From: Pelargonium nanum
Lineage: Eukaryota; Streptophyta; Magnoliopsida; Geraniales; Geraniaceae
NCBI GenBank assembly: GCA_036897485.1
Contig: JAYMTF010000169.1
Location: 1-47,636, forward strand
DNA: 47,636 bases
Direction: 5' to 3'
The position numbers were made by a program, and so were the translations under genes. The stretch's first letter is position 1, and every line of letters begins with the position of its first letter. A model generated the notes under the pieces. It saw nothing but the letters and a program-made list of their open reading frames with translations. It was not told the DNA's origin and searched no databases. This document shows positions 1 to 11,159 of this stretch, piece after piece.

Positions 1-299
1 TGCTACTTTGGTCCTTAAAATCTCAGTTTATCATTCTGTGATTATTATCCTACCAACAACCAAATTAGTTTAGAGTTTTTTTTAATATTAAAAAAAGGAT
101 TTAATATTGGGGCAAATATAGCACTTAGTTTCACTAGCAAACCATTTGTATAATATCTAAAAGTTCAAAAACGAATATTCAATTTATAGAAAAAGCACCA
201 CTAAAATTTATCCGTCCATGGATGGATAACAATGGCAAAAAATTCAAATGGCGGACGGACCCTACTCAAAATTATGACCCCAAAATTTCACTAAATTCC

Positions 300-500
300 T
301 CTTTCTGACCCCACATTTTTCTCTCCATCCTGCGGCTCATGGGCCCGCCACGTGGCCCCACACAGCACACGCGTCGTCATCTGATCGCATCAAACCGATG
401 GTGGGTCACCTAGTTTCCAAGAACCGGTTCTTTAGTTGGCTTCCACAACCTGCTATAGCCAGTAAACCCGCAAGCGATTACCGGCTGATCCGGTGAGAGG
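300..500 (+). promoter_or_regulatory. Probable promoter of the TRP-type gene
   Basis: A GC-richer island in AT-rich DNA. It holds the palindromic G-box CCACGTGG at 348-355, flanked by GGGCCC/GGCCCC runs that resemble plant site II (TCP-type) elements common in housekeeping promoters. The position fits a gene with a long 5' leader: a good splice donor (ACAG/GTGAGA) follows at 824/825 and the start codon lies at 1987. The transcription start itself is not visible, and bases 1-300 show nothing but AT-rich DNA. Confidence 0.45.
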
Positions 501-824
501 GGTCTGTGGTATATGGCCTGGGGTTTAAGCAAAATGATGGATGGTTTTCAGAGGGTTTTGGCGATCAGAGAGATTTTCCGAGAAAGATAAGAAAATCATG
601 GAAATGCGTTGCGTTTAGAAGCCAAAACGAGCTTTTTCTGGGAAAATATGGGTTAGAAAATGAGGGAAACAGTGGTTTATGCGTAGATTAGTATAGTTTC
701 TTCTTCGAATTCTCCGACAATTCACCGATCTTTCTTTTTTGACTGTGAAATCTGCGTAATTCTTCGAATTCTGTTGCTTCATGCACTAAAAATCGAAACT
801 TTGAGCGCAAATCGTCCTCCACAG

Positions 825-1986
825 GTGAGATGGCAATGTTTTTCTCTGCTTTTTTGTTCGTCAATCACCAGATTTTCAGGCTTCGTCTCTGTTTACTTGA
901 TGCTCTGTTTGGGTTGTCGAGAACGTTTCCAGAATCTTCCAGGACTGCGTTGTCTTGCAACCTTGTTTTCATTGCTTCATTTGTTCTACAATTTTTTGAT
1001 TTAGCTCGCTATATGCTAAATTTTGGTCGGATGGGTTCGATCTGAGATTTGGAACTTAAATTTTCATCTTTAAGATTTTTTCTATGAGACTAATTCTCCA
1101 AAAAATAATAATTAATGGTTGTGTTTTTGTTGTTTCTTAAACTCTATTGGGTTTGGATCTCTATTGCTCTGAATTGCTCACGAGATTTCTCAATCAGCAT
1201 CTGAACTTTTTCTTTGAAACTGTCTCTTGGATCCTTCGTCAGGGTTTAATGGAGGTTTTTGTGTGTGTTTTTCATGTAAAGCTTTTTTTTTTCCTGTTAA
1301 ATTTGTCCAATTTTCTGTGGATAGTGTTGATAACGTGATGCCCATATTCTCTTCCTTTCATTTTCCATCGTTTTTTTGTTGCTATAGGAGAAAGAAAAAA
1401 AAAACTTTTAACTGATACTATAAAAAAAAATACCATTTTTCCAATCAATTTATGTATTTTCATCTATCTGATTGAGTTTCAACGTAAAGTTGCTGTGCCT
1501 GGGTTGTTTGTATTCAGGTTTGTTGGATCTGGTGGAAACTATAGTATTTGAGCTTTTGCTTGATCTAGTTTGAGCTGTGATTATTTAGCCTTAAGCACCT
1601 CTGGAATTTGGTGTAGTGGGTTTGTTTTTTGGAATATGGGAATCAAAATTGGAATTTAAGGGTTGAACTTGGATGCAAATTTGACTAGATTTCAAATAGC
1701 CCAAAGACTTGTGGTGACGATCTTATAATTCTTCAGCTTTTTTTTAACGATGCTTTTGCTTTTTGATTTCATCGGATTGAGGGAATGCTAATTTTTACTA
1801 TTCACAGTTCATTTTCATAATATAAAAAAGTTATCAAAATGATGGCCTGTTTCTGTGTATTGTCTGGGTTGACCTTCCAGATTCTTGGATTGCAAATGAT
1901 TATATATACATGTGGATTTAATGTGAAATTAATCCAGGAATTCTGGTTTTGCTATATCTAATGCTCCTTGGCACAATCACGGAGAT
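825..1986 (+). other. 5' leader and leader intron of the TRP-type gene
   Basis: No coding potential beyond short chance ORFs. A consensus donor at 825 (GTGAGA) and several T-rich stretches ending in AG (for example near 1516 and 1880) suggest a 5'UTR intron of roughly 0.7-1.1 kb before the ATG at 1987. The exact acceptor cannot be chosen from sequence alone. Confidence 0.4.
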
Positions 1987-4900
1987 ATGGTGTTGCAGAA
2001 GAGGTTAGACTATGGACTCAATGGCTTTCAGGTGCCTGTCATACCGCGAGCCCCTAGATCAGCAAGGGTAAATATATTGTACTAACCATACAATAGTGTG
2101 TTGCCGAATATTATAATAAGTTGTTTCCCTGCATGACTATGGTCTTGGAGCACTACATAATCAATTTTTTCTTATTTGGTTTAGCGGAGGAGTTCATATA
2201 CAGAGAAATTTAAGGATAATCAGATGTGTGCATTTGACTTACTGGCCACTGTTGCTGGCAAGCTATTGCTCGAGACTGAAAGTTCTCCCCTATCTAGTAA
2301 TCCATCAACCGAAAGAGATCAATGTACAAATGTTGATAATGCTGTCAAAAAGGAAGTTCGGGATGAGGGGAAACCATTGAAAGTAGAAACTTGTGATCAA
2401 GGGAGTGGTGATAAGAATTTTTTTGTTCCGGAGTCCCAACATTCTCAAAATGATGCCCATTCTGTGATAACAAATTCTGATTGCTCAGAGGGACTTGGTA
2501 CCGAGAAGATGGAGATCGATACTGAAATGATCGGTAGCAAAGTAGAGGTAAGGTTGTCAGCGTATAGGGATACTGGTGATTGTAAATTAGAGAGTGACAC
2601 TAAAGTACAAATAAAAGTCGAGTCCCATCCTATGGGGAATATTCCTATTGATGCCAGGGCCGGTATACGTAGTATAGAGAATCCTGTAGCCTTGGATGTG
2701 AAACCTGCTGCCCGGTTTAGTTCAGACAGTAATTCTAAGGGACCCTTGTCCAAGGACTGTAATCCTTGTGGGTCTTATGTTCCTAGTATGGGTGATGTAA
2801 AAGTAGTTTGTAGAGATGATGACGAAAACTCTTCTGGGTGTACTCACCCTAGCTCCATCTCAAGGTTCTTTAGGCCATCTCCACGTATTGGAGACCGAAG
2901 AATCAGGAAATTATTGGCATCCAGATATTGGAAAGTAGCTCCAAAGTCAAAGGATGGGGAATTTCAGAATACTGGTAAGTGGATATTTTATGCAGTGGGT
3001 TTCCCCCTTTCAATAAGTTTCTTGTAAAGCTTATTCATTCGGCTAATGAATATTGTTTCCAGATGGGGAACTGAGATCTGTTTACCGCAATAGGAAGAAC
3101 TGTTATAAGCGTCAAAGATCTCATAGAAATTACCCTTTCAAGAAGAGGAAAATATTTTATCATAGTTCCGTATCGAATTCTGATGGAGGTATCAGTAATG
3201 ATGACATTTCTCATTCACTTGCAAAGGGCATCAATAGAGATGCTTCTGATTCAGATCTGAAGATGCATGCAGGTCATTTTGTCCCTCCCTTTATTTCTTT
3301 TGTTTTGGGTGTTTGAAAGTTGTTTGCTTTCTTGCTAAAGAATCCTAATTTATCATGCAGCTACTGGGACGCCGTCTTCAGGGGCAGGTCAACACTCAGC
3401 ATTCCCATCTAGGGATTCTCATGGTATGAAAATCTTTGATGTAGTTATTGATTGTAGTCTCTTTGAACTGATTGATGTCTGACATTCAGAGGTTCTGACT
3501 TGACAATGCCGTTCCTTTTTCTCAGTGAGGCTTAGAATCCAGTCATTTAGGGTGCCAGAGCTCTTCATTGAGATTCCTGAAACAGCCACTATTGGTTCAT
3601 TGAAGGTTTAAATTCCCTCAACTCTGGTTTTCATTACTAGGATCATGTAGCCTTGTCATATAATGCATTGTCCGCAGAAGGAAATCCCAAGTTATTTTCA
3701 GTTTATTTTATTAGAACTTTGTCCATTCATTATTGTGCACCTCACATCTCGGGTGGACTCCCTCCAATTTTACACTTGCTTGAGTTTGAGTTTTGCAATT
3801 GAATATATATATATATATACATGTGGTGTATATGTTCTTGTTGTGTTAGATTGAGTCTATCTTCATCACTGGGTGCCTTTTCCATGACCACATCAATATC
3901 AGTTTTCCCTTATTATCTTTTTGGCTATTTGAGAGGTAGTTCTCACTGCTGTCTGCTTGTTCTGCAGAGAACAGTTATGGAGGCAGTGACTGCTATTCTT
4001 GGTGGAGGATTGCATGTTGGTTTACTTCTTCAGGGGAAGAAGGTTAGAGATGATCACAAAACATTAAAGCAGACTGGAATTTCTCGTGATAATCATCTGG
4101 AAGCTTTAGGTTTTACCCTGGAGCCTACCACGTCACAAGTATCCCCTCGTTTATGCCCTGAAGCTTCTCCATTCCTTCTTTCTTCTGACACACCTCAGTC
4201 TCTAACTAAGTATGTTTACAAGCATTTTAAGATGATAAATAATGACCTTAGCTGAACTATTTACATATTGTCTCTATTTATTTTTTTCTTTGCAAAATTT
4301 CTCATGCTTTTATATTTGCTGAAATTTTGATGTTTGATGCATTCTTGAATTATCTCTGAGCGAACTCTGGAAACCTCCTACTCCATGTTTTTTATGCTTA
4401 GGATTCATAAATTTGAAATTGATATGCTTATTCTTTGAGGGTGAAATGGTTGGAAGATCTGGTCAAAGAAGGTGATAACCCTGTAGATCAGTTCCCATGT
4501 TCCTATCCTTCATACGACTTGAATACAAATTGCAGTTAAGCTGAAGCTAAGTTTCACACAATTTTTCTTCATTCAGGTATGAACCTGAATCAGATATAGT
4601 TCATCAAGGGACTACTGGTACCTCACCCGACCTGCAAGTGGCCAATTTTGGCAACTTAATTGAAAGTGATCATGATTCTGCTCCATCTCCGGTTGACTCG
4701 TCAATCGACAAAAACACAGCTGATTCGAAAGCACTAGTTGCTGTACCTGCAATGAGCGTGGAGGCATTAGCTGCGGTTCCTCTACACCGTAAATCCAAGC
4801 GATCTGAGATGGCCCAGCGCCGAATTCGTCGACCTTTCTCTGTTACTGAAGTGGAAGCACTGGTTCAAGCAGTTGAGAAGCTTGGAACTGGAAGGTATGT

Positions 4901-5930
4901 CTGACTATACAAACTTGCCTAATGGCTTCCCTAGAGAAAATAACATGTTAAAAAAATGTAACGTTATTCAACTTTCTTTTTCTTCTCAACCCTTTCTTTT
5001 CTATGGTTTGTGATTTGTGCTATATGTGGTCTATAAAATTAATGCTTATGTTAATCTGCAGGTGGCGTGATGTCAAACTGCGAGCTTTTGATAATGCAAA
5101 GCATCGAACTTATGTAGATTTGAAGGTAAGAGCCCGTTTGTCTTATTTTAATTTCCACTAAGGTACCATTTGGATGAATATATTGAGTGTGAATCTAGAG
5201 CGTCTATGGGAATGAGAGCCGTTTTCATTACCAAAAAGTCTTAATCCAAACATCAACAATGAGAATCTCATTCCCATTTCCAAACAAAAAATCTTATCCG
5301 AATAGTACCTTACCGTTTAAAAGCACATTTGAGTACATGTCCCATTCTGTTTTCAAATTTGGATACCTGTGAAAATAGCTGTGAATTGGGAATGTAACTT
5401 TGGTGAGATAATTCGAGTGGCTTCTGGCTGTTCTGTTATGCTTCATTCAAAGAAAACTCACCTTATGGCTCTGGATTGGGTCCCACAAGAGTACAGTCTA
5501 ATCTCCCTTGTTCAGTAAGATGTAAATGATTACAAAGTCGTCAATCTTTAAAGCTTTAGCGGCAAAACATATGTCCCCGACACTGTCCCACAAGGAATGT
5601 CTTAAACATTTTTCCTACACGTTTTTTTCTCTCATGACTGATATTTCCCACTTTTTTTTTTCGTTCTTTTAGTAACTACTATCTTTAGCAATTGGTTTAC
5701 AAAAGAAAGGAGCAGCCACATTATAATGGCGTATTGGCTTTGTTGTGCAGGATAAGTGGAAAACGCTGGTGCACACGGCAAGAATAGCCCCTCAGCAAAG
5801 GAGGGGAGAGCCTGTCCCCCAGGAGCTTCTGGACAGGGTCCTCGCGGCCCATGCATACTGGTCTCAGCAGCAAGCCAAACAGCAAGATACTTGCGTTCTC
5901 CTCTCTGCCGAGACTTGCCATCTCCTCTGA
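1987..5930 (+). CDS. TRP-type telomere-repeat-binding protein (Myb/telobox)
   Basis: Coding exons 1987-2067, 2185-2974, 3063-3272, 3361-3423, 3526-3605, 3968-4209, 4577-4894, 5062-5125 and 5751-5930 join in frame at GT-AG introns to give 675 aa, a normal length for the plant TRP/TBP family. The start MVLQKRLDYGLNGFQVPV and the FDLLATVAGKLL stretch are the family's N-terminal signature. Residues about 382-488 (RLRIQSFRVPELFIEIPE onward) match the ubiquitin-like domain. Residues about 565-645 form the C-terminal single Myb domain plus extension, including RRPFSVTEVEALV, GTGRWRDVK and the telobox-type VDLKDKWKTLVHTARI. The family binds duplex TTTAGGG repeats in the nucleus. The acidic, serine-rich middle (residues about 60-260) is low complexity and poorly conserved in the family. 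It stands alone, with no linked partner. Which paralogue (TRP1 or TBP1 class) is uncertain. Confidence 0.9.
5159..5312. mobile_element. Small inverted-repeat element (MITE-like) in the last TRP intron
   Basis: The ends are inverted copies: TAAGGTACCATTTGGAT at 5159-5175 and ATCCGAATAGTACCTTA at 5296-5312, which is the reverse complement with about two mismatches. A second inverted pair lies inside (ATGGGAATGAGA against TCTCATTCCCAT), so the 154 bases fold into a long hairpin. There is no ORF. Size, termini and internal foldback fit a non-autonomous DNA transposon. I could not define a target-site duplication, so the superfamily is open. Confidence 0.65.
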
Positions 5931-8150
5931 GAGACCGAGATGGACTTTGATGATGACGAAAAAAACTAAGACTGATTGTGAAGATGTTAAATAACTTGAT
6001 TTGCTTTTCGACTTTTTTTTATTGTGGTTATGTAAAAAGTAATGACAGGGAAGGAATAGGAATTTGGAGCAAGTTCTTGTGTAATATTTTTCTCAGCTCT
6101 TGCCGAGTCTGCATTCGGCACTTGTAAATTGTTAACAGAATAAGAGCTTTGTTCATAGGATTGATGGTTACCAATGATGTTGGTGTTATCTGGCATTTTT
6201 CTTGTTAATTAACTGATTGTTTTGTTTTGTTTTAGTGATTAGTGACTGTAATGTAAAATATTATCATTGTTTTTTTTAGCAATAAGCTTCTAGTTTAGTG
6301 TAAGTTGATGGAAATTTTTATACTACTTCTGTTTGGATAGTATGATGTTTTCTGAGATCCTAGATGGTATTCATGGCAAATACAATTAACTTGGCCTTAA
6401 CATCACCTATTTATTTATTGGTGAACAAATCATAATTTCATTTTATGTTATGTTTTGAAAAAAAATTTAGTATAAAAACAATTAAATAAATATCAGATTC
6501 AATTCTTATTTAAAAAAAAAAAATAAAAGGAAAAAAACTTTGTATAGATTCTTTGGCATATAAAAGGAATGAGTTAGGGGTGTATCCGAATTTTAGTATT
6601 TTGGTAGGCTCAAAATTGATTGATATCCCTTTTCAAAGTCATTTTCTTATCAGCATGTATCGGTACATGACAAAACTGTTAGGTCAACATCTATACTTTT
6701 CAAAAGTTATTGAAAACAAAGAATACTGGTAAAAAATCATTGAGTGCGATTAAGTAAAGACATGAATCGAATAAATTTAGCCGAATATTATAGGTCGAGT
6801 CTCAGGCTTTAAGCCCATAACAATGTGAACGACTAGGGACAGGTCCACAATAAAGCATGTGAGTCACTTGCTCTCACTGACATTTTGTTGATGTTGAAAA
6901 TATACTAAACAAACAATGAGTCTTAGCCACAAAGGAAATAGAAAGTGTGGGCGCTCTGCATTAAAAAAAGAGAGCATGTATAGGTGTTTATTGTGAGATG
7001 ACTTATACTCGTTGACTTGTTTAAGTTTTAGCCAATAATTTTTTTGTTTCCGTTTTTTTCCACGGTTATCTAGTTCACAATACATATCTACCAGAGAATA
7101 ACTCAATAGTTCAAGACACACAATTCTACATGAAAAGATTATGGATTTGAATCACATTGGCTGAGGTGGAAAGTGACTTGAGCAAAATGAGAGAACTACC
7201 TTCTATTGTGCATGTCACAACATATTGGCCAATTATTTGTTGCAGATAAGCTGTGTTTGTGCCATACACGCATATTACGTTATTATATTTTCTATTTGTT
7301 TTCAACCCTGTAGAATAAGCTAAGGTAAATGTTGTTCTTTCCATAGTACATGAAGACTGTTTATGGAGAGAAATTCAAGGTTAATTAGGTATAGCTATGA
7401 AGTTGAGCCCAGCTATGTTCCTAGCTAAAGTTTGTAGTCATCACCAAATGCCTGACTTTTGTATCAACCATGAAAGGAATCACCAAGGTAAAGAGTTCAA
7501 ATGTTAAACCCAAAGTTGGGTAAGAAAATAATGAAAGTCACATCTCCTAGGAGACTTGACCAATGATTTCATAATAGTTGATGTTCAATGTATTTACTAT
7601 TTAGTGTTTACTACTCCCCTTTTCCCCCACAAAACTACAATCCTACTTTTTCTTTGTTTATGTTCTTAAAATGATATTTAATATAGTGAATTATTACTTC
7701 GACATAGCATATTATTTTGATTGAATATATTTGTAAATAATGATTAAAATATGTTATCCAAAATCTCAAGCAACACGCATCAAACATAAGTAAAAGGCAC
7801 ATGAGTGAGAGAGAGAGAGAGAGGCTAGTTGGATGTTATCGTCAAATCCGACGCAACATCAAACATCTCAGCAAACTCAATCTGAGGTGGAGGGTGATTT
7901 CAATGTTTTTGGTTTGATTATCTTAGATATTTGCGATTTATCTTATTATTTTCTTACAATGAAGTTCTCTTTTGTTTATCGGTTTGCGAACCAAATTGCT
8001 CATGTTTAAGCTAGGTACTCAGAGTATGTGTCAAGCTTTCGGCGTGAACTGGCTTGTCGTTCCTGTCGGTAGTTGGCAATATGTTGGATAGAGACCTTAA
8101 TAATAAATTTATTGTTTTTTTTAATTAATAAAAACATAAATAAAAGGCAC
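5931..8150. other. 3'UTR of the TRP-type gene and AT-rich intergenic DNA
   Basis: The TRP 3'UTR probably ends near 6150-6200, in AATAAG/AATGT-type sequence. The rest has no convincing gene. Visible items are a perfect 12-base palindrome TCTCCTAGGAGA at 7543-7554 and a short GA dinucleotide run near 7805-7823. Small ORFs on either strand have no recognisable motif. Confidence 0.5.
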
Positions 8151-8159
8151 ACTCAGAGC

Positions 8160-8419
8160 ACGTACCCGTCACGTGATTGAGCGTGGTCAACATGCGAGTC
8201 CAACGTAACAACGCGTCGTCGTATCGTGTCACTACGAGATTATCCATTGCTGTGTGTGTTTACACCTTCCCCAAATAACTCGCTTGTGAACACCTGCCAC
8301 GTGTACGAATCTGGGACCACAAATTGACACCTCATCCACGTCGGTAGTCACGGGACGTGGACCCAGCAGCCGACTTCTCCACGGCGACATTGCTCCTACC
8401 CAATAGGATCTCGCCACGT
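8160..8419 (+). promoter_or_regulatory. ACGT-rich promoter of GRAS copy 1
   Basis: Seven ACGT cores lie within 260 bases: 8160, 8171, 8203, 8299, 8338, 8355 and 8416. They include the palindrome TCACGTGA (8169-8176), GCCACGTGT (G-box/ABRE type) and CCACGTCAA, whose complement TTGACGTGG is a TGA-bZIP (as-1-like) site. A CCAAT box lies near 8399. The position, about 400-650 bases before the start codon and upstream of the 5'UTR intron, fits a promoter. The bZIP interpretation comes from motif knowledge, not measurement. Confidence 0.55.
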
Positions 8420-8595
8420 CAAAAAAGCATTGTTCCAAATTACCAGAATCAGTGCAGCTGAGCCAACAATACATTCGGCAGTGTGAATGGAGAATAAGAG
8501 AAGCTCCAAGACAAAAACCAAAAGCTTATATCAATTTTTGTCCGTTGCAGCTTTAGCTTCTCTCTCAGGTTTCTAGGGTTTCAATCTTCTCTCAG

Positions 8596-8798
8596 GTACG
8601 CCCAATTTTCACTTTCGCCTCCTCCTTTAAAGTTCGATTTAGTTGGGATTTTAGGTTTAATTGAACATTTAATCATGCGTTCTTCACTTTTCATCTGTGC
8701 AATTACATGCCTTTTTGTTGATTTTAGGTGTATTTCTTGCTAAATACGTAGCTCTGTAATCGTTGTAGCTGATTTTCATTTTTTTTTTTAAGATATAG
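8596..8798 (+). other. 5'UTR intron of GRAS copy 1
   Basis: Donor CTCAG/GTACGC at 8596 and acceptor ATATAG ending at 8798 after a T-rich tract, 15 bases before the ATG at 8814. The same donor context appears before GRAS copy 2, which supports a real, inherited leader intron. LISCL genes in other plants typically have an intronless CDS with an intron in the leader. Confidence 0.6.
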
Positions 8799-8813
8799 GC
8801 GAGTATCGAGATC

Positions 8814-11159
8814 ATGGGCAGTCACTTGAATGGATTCTCAGATTCGTATAGTGATTTTGATTTTGGGGGTGAAACTGTTTTACCTAGTTATGATCAGTAC
8901 CAGAATCTTGTAAATGGGTTTAGGTTTGATGATCCTTCTGTGGACCTTAGCTTCATGGATAATGATTTCCGTCCTCCTGATCCAAACCCTAGTTTTTCGG
9001 CTCCTTTGCCGACTGCGAGTCTGGAGGGTGGAGATTCTCATTCTGATGACAGTGAGTTTGGAGATGCTGATCTGAAGTACATAAGCCATATACTTATGGA
9101 AGAGGACATGGAGGAGAAGCCTTGTATGTTTCATGATGCTTTGGCTCTTCAAGCCGCTGAGCAATCATTATATGAGGCTCTCGGTGAGAACTATTCTCCT
9201 TCCGAGCAGCAACCTTCTCCTTTTGTTAATCAGTTCATTCAGAGCCCAGGGGATTCGGGATGTAGCAGTGAATATGGTAGTAATGGTAGTTTCAGTACAA
9301 CTACTAGTAATTCAGGTGATAATAGATGGTTTGGCGATTTCGGAGAGCGAGAGCCGAGATCTTCTCTGTTACATTCCCCCCTTCCCGCGAACTTTGTTTT
9401 CCAGGCCCCTGCATTGTCCAGCTCACACTCTGCATTTTCTGGGGCAAACGGCTTCTCTGGTAATTGTAATGGGCTTGTAGGCTCTTCTGCCAGTGAGTTT
9501 CCAATTCCCAACTGTTTTAGCGACATTGAATCTATATTGCAGTTCAAGAGAGGAGTAGAGGAAGCTAGTAAGTTCCTTCCCAAGGGAAATCAGCTGATTG
9601 ATTTGGATAACTACACATTTTCAAGTGAGTTGAGGGAAAAGGCTCCAACGTCTGTGGTCAAGGTAGAACAGGATGATGAGAGAGATCATTCACTTAATGG
9701 GTTGAGTGGAAAGAAGAATCACGAGAGGGAGGATAGTGATTTAGAAGAAGAGAGGAGCAACAAGCAGTCTGCAGTTTTTGTGGATGAGAGTGAGTTATCA
9801 GAGATGTTTGACAGGGTGTTGCTTTGCAGTATCCCTTGCAAGGGGAAAGAAATGCCTCGCTCATGTGCTGTTGAGGAAGGCTCTCAGAATGGAACAACCA
9901 AGTACGTGCTGAAGAATGGAGAAACCAAGTATGTGCTGGAGAATAGAGCAGCCAAGTCCCTGCAGCAGAATGGACAATCAAATGGTGGAAAGTTTCAAAG
10001 TAAAAAACAAGGTAATAAAAAGGAAGTGGTGGATTTAAGGACTCTCTTGATTTTATGTGCACAAGCTGTCTCTGCTGATGATCTCAGGACTGCTAATGAA
10101 CAACTGAAGCAAATAAGGCAGCACTCTTCCCCTTTGGGTGATGGGTCTCAGCGGTTGGCCCATTGCTTTGCTGATGCCCTTGAAGCCCGCTTGGCTGGCA
10201 CTGGGACCCAGATCTATACGGCTCTGCCTTCAAAAACAACATCTGCTGCTGATATGTTGAAAGCTTACCAAGTTTATATATCAGCCTGCCCATTCAAGAA
10301 GATGGCAATCATTTTTGCAAACAATAATATTTTGAATTTAGCCGAGAAAGCAAGCACACTCCATATTGTGGATTTTGGCATCTTGTATGGGTTTCAGTGG
10401 CCTGCACTTATCTATCGTCTAGGGAAGAGACCTGGTGGCCCTCCCAAGCTTCGCATTACTGGTATAGAGCTTCCTCAAAGTGGTTTTCGACCAGCAGAAA
10501 GAGTGCTGGAGACGGGGCGTCGCTTGGCAAGGTATTGTGAGCGCTTTAATGTTCCATTTGAGTACCATGCAATAGCACAGAAATGGGAAACTATCAAACT
10601 CGAAGACATCAAGGTCAACCGTGATGAGTTCACTGTTGTGAATTGTCTATTTCGGTTCAAGAACCTACTTGACGAGACAGTCGTGGCAAATAGTCCAAGA
10701 ACTGCTGTTTTGAAGTTAATTAGGAGCATAAAGCCAGATATGTTTGTTCAGGCAATTGTCAATGGATCCTACAATGCTCCCTTCTTTGTCACACGCTTCC
10801 GAGAGGCACTCTTCAACTATTCCGCGTTGTTTGATATGTTAGATGCTACTATTCCCCGTGAAGACCCAATGAGGTTGATGTACGAGAAAGAGTTCTTCAG
10901 GCGAGAAGTTATAAATGTGGTAGCATGTGAGGGTTCAGAGAGGGTCGAAAGGCCCGAGACATACAAGCAGTGGCTAGTTCGGAACACGAGATCCGGGTTC
11001 AAGCAGCTTCCCTTAAACCCCTTGATTATGAAGAAATTGAGGGGTAAGGTGAAGGCAGCTTACCACAATGATTTCATGGTTGATCAAGATGGTTGTTGGA
11101 TGCTGCAGGGATGGAAAGGCAGGATTGTCTATGCATCCTCTTGTTGGGTACCTGTATAG
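8814..11159 (+). CDS. GRAS transcriptional regulator, LISCL/SCL14-like, copy 1
   Basis: Intronless, 781 aa. The N-terminal LISCL blocks are all present: the acidic LKYISHILMEEDMEEKP block with LALQAAEQSLYEALG (about 84-125), ESILQFKRGVEEASKFLP (about 240-258), and the charged EERSNKQSAVFVDESELSEM block (about 310-335). The GRAS domain starts at about 405 (VDLRTLLILCAQAVS, leucine heptad region I). It continues through the VHIID motif as LHIVDFGILYGFQWP (about 515), GFRPAERVLETGRRLA, the PFYRE region FFVTRFREAL and RVERPETYKQW, and ends with the SAW motif (GWKGRIVYASSCWVPV). Nuclear; Arabidopsis SCL14 in this subfamily binds TGA bZIP factors and activates detoxification genes. Residues about 359-385 hold three degenerate nonapeptide repeats. 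It is the first of a same-strand array. Exact orthology is not claimed. Confidence 0.95.
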   Translation: MGSHLNGFSDSYSDFDFGGETVLPSYDQYQNLVNGFRFDDPSVDLSFMDNDFRPPDPNPSFSAPLPTASLEGGDSHSDDSEFGDADLKYISHILMEEDMEEKPCMFHDALALQAAEQSLYEALGENYSPSEQQPSPFVNQFIQSPGDSGCSSEYGSNGSFSTTTSNSGDNRWFGDFGEREPRSSLLHSPLPANFVFQAPALSSSHSAFSGANGFSGNCNGLVGSSASEFPIPNCFSDIESILQFKRGVEEASKFLPKGNQLIDLDNYTFSSELREKAPTSVVKVEQDDERDHSLNGLSGKKNHEREDSDLEEERSNKQSAVFVDESELSEMFDRVLLCSIPCKGKEMPRSCAVEEGSQNGTTKYVLKNGETKYVLENRAAKSLQQNGQSNGGKFQSKKQGNKKEVVDLRTLLILCAQAVSADDLRTANEQLKQIRQHSSPLGDGSQRLAHCFADALEARLAGTGTQIYTALPSKTTSAADMLKAYQVYISACPFKKMAIIFANNNILNLAEKASTLHIVDFGILYGFQWPALIYRLGKRPGGPPKLRITGIELPQSGFRPAERVLETGRRLARYCERFNVPFEYHAIAQKWETIKLEDIKVNRDEFTVVNCLFRFKNLLDETVVANSPRTAVLKLIRSIKPDMFVQAIVNGSYNAPFFVTRFREALFNYSALFDMLDATIPREDPMRLMYEKEFFRREVINVVACEGSERVERPETYKQWLVRNTRSGFKQLPLNPLIMKKLRGKVKAAYHNDFMVDQDGCWMLQGWKGRIVYASSCWVPV
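9888..9968 (+). repeat. Three 27-base in-frame tandem repeats in GRAS copy 1
   Basis: Units at 9888-9914, 9915-9941 and 9942-9968 encode NGTTKYVLK, NGETKYVLE and NRAAKSLQQ. The first two are nearly identical and the third is degenerate. They lie in the linker just before the GRAS domain, and the other array members lack the expansion. Confidence 0.8.

Noticed and set aside
506-691. Short ORF upstream of the TRP-type gene as a separate small protein or uORF
   Set aside because: It lies in the probable leader or promoter, has no recognisable motif, and the transcript start is unknown.
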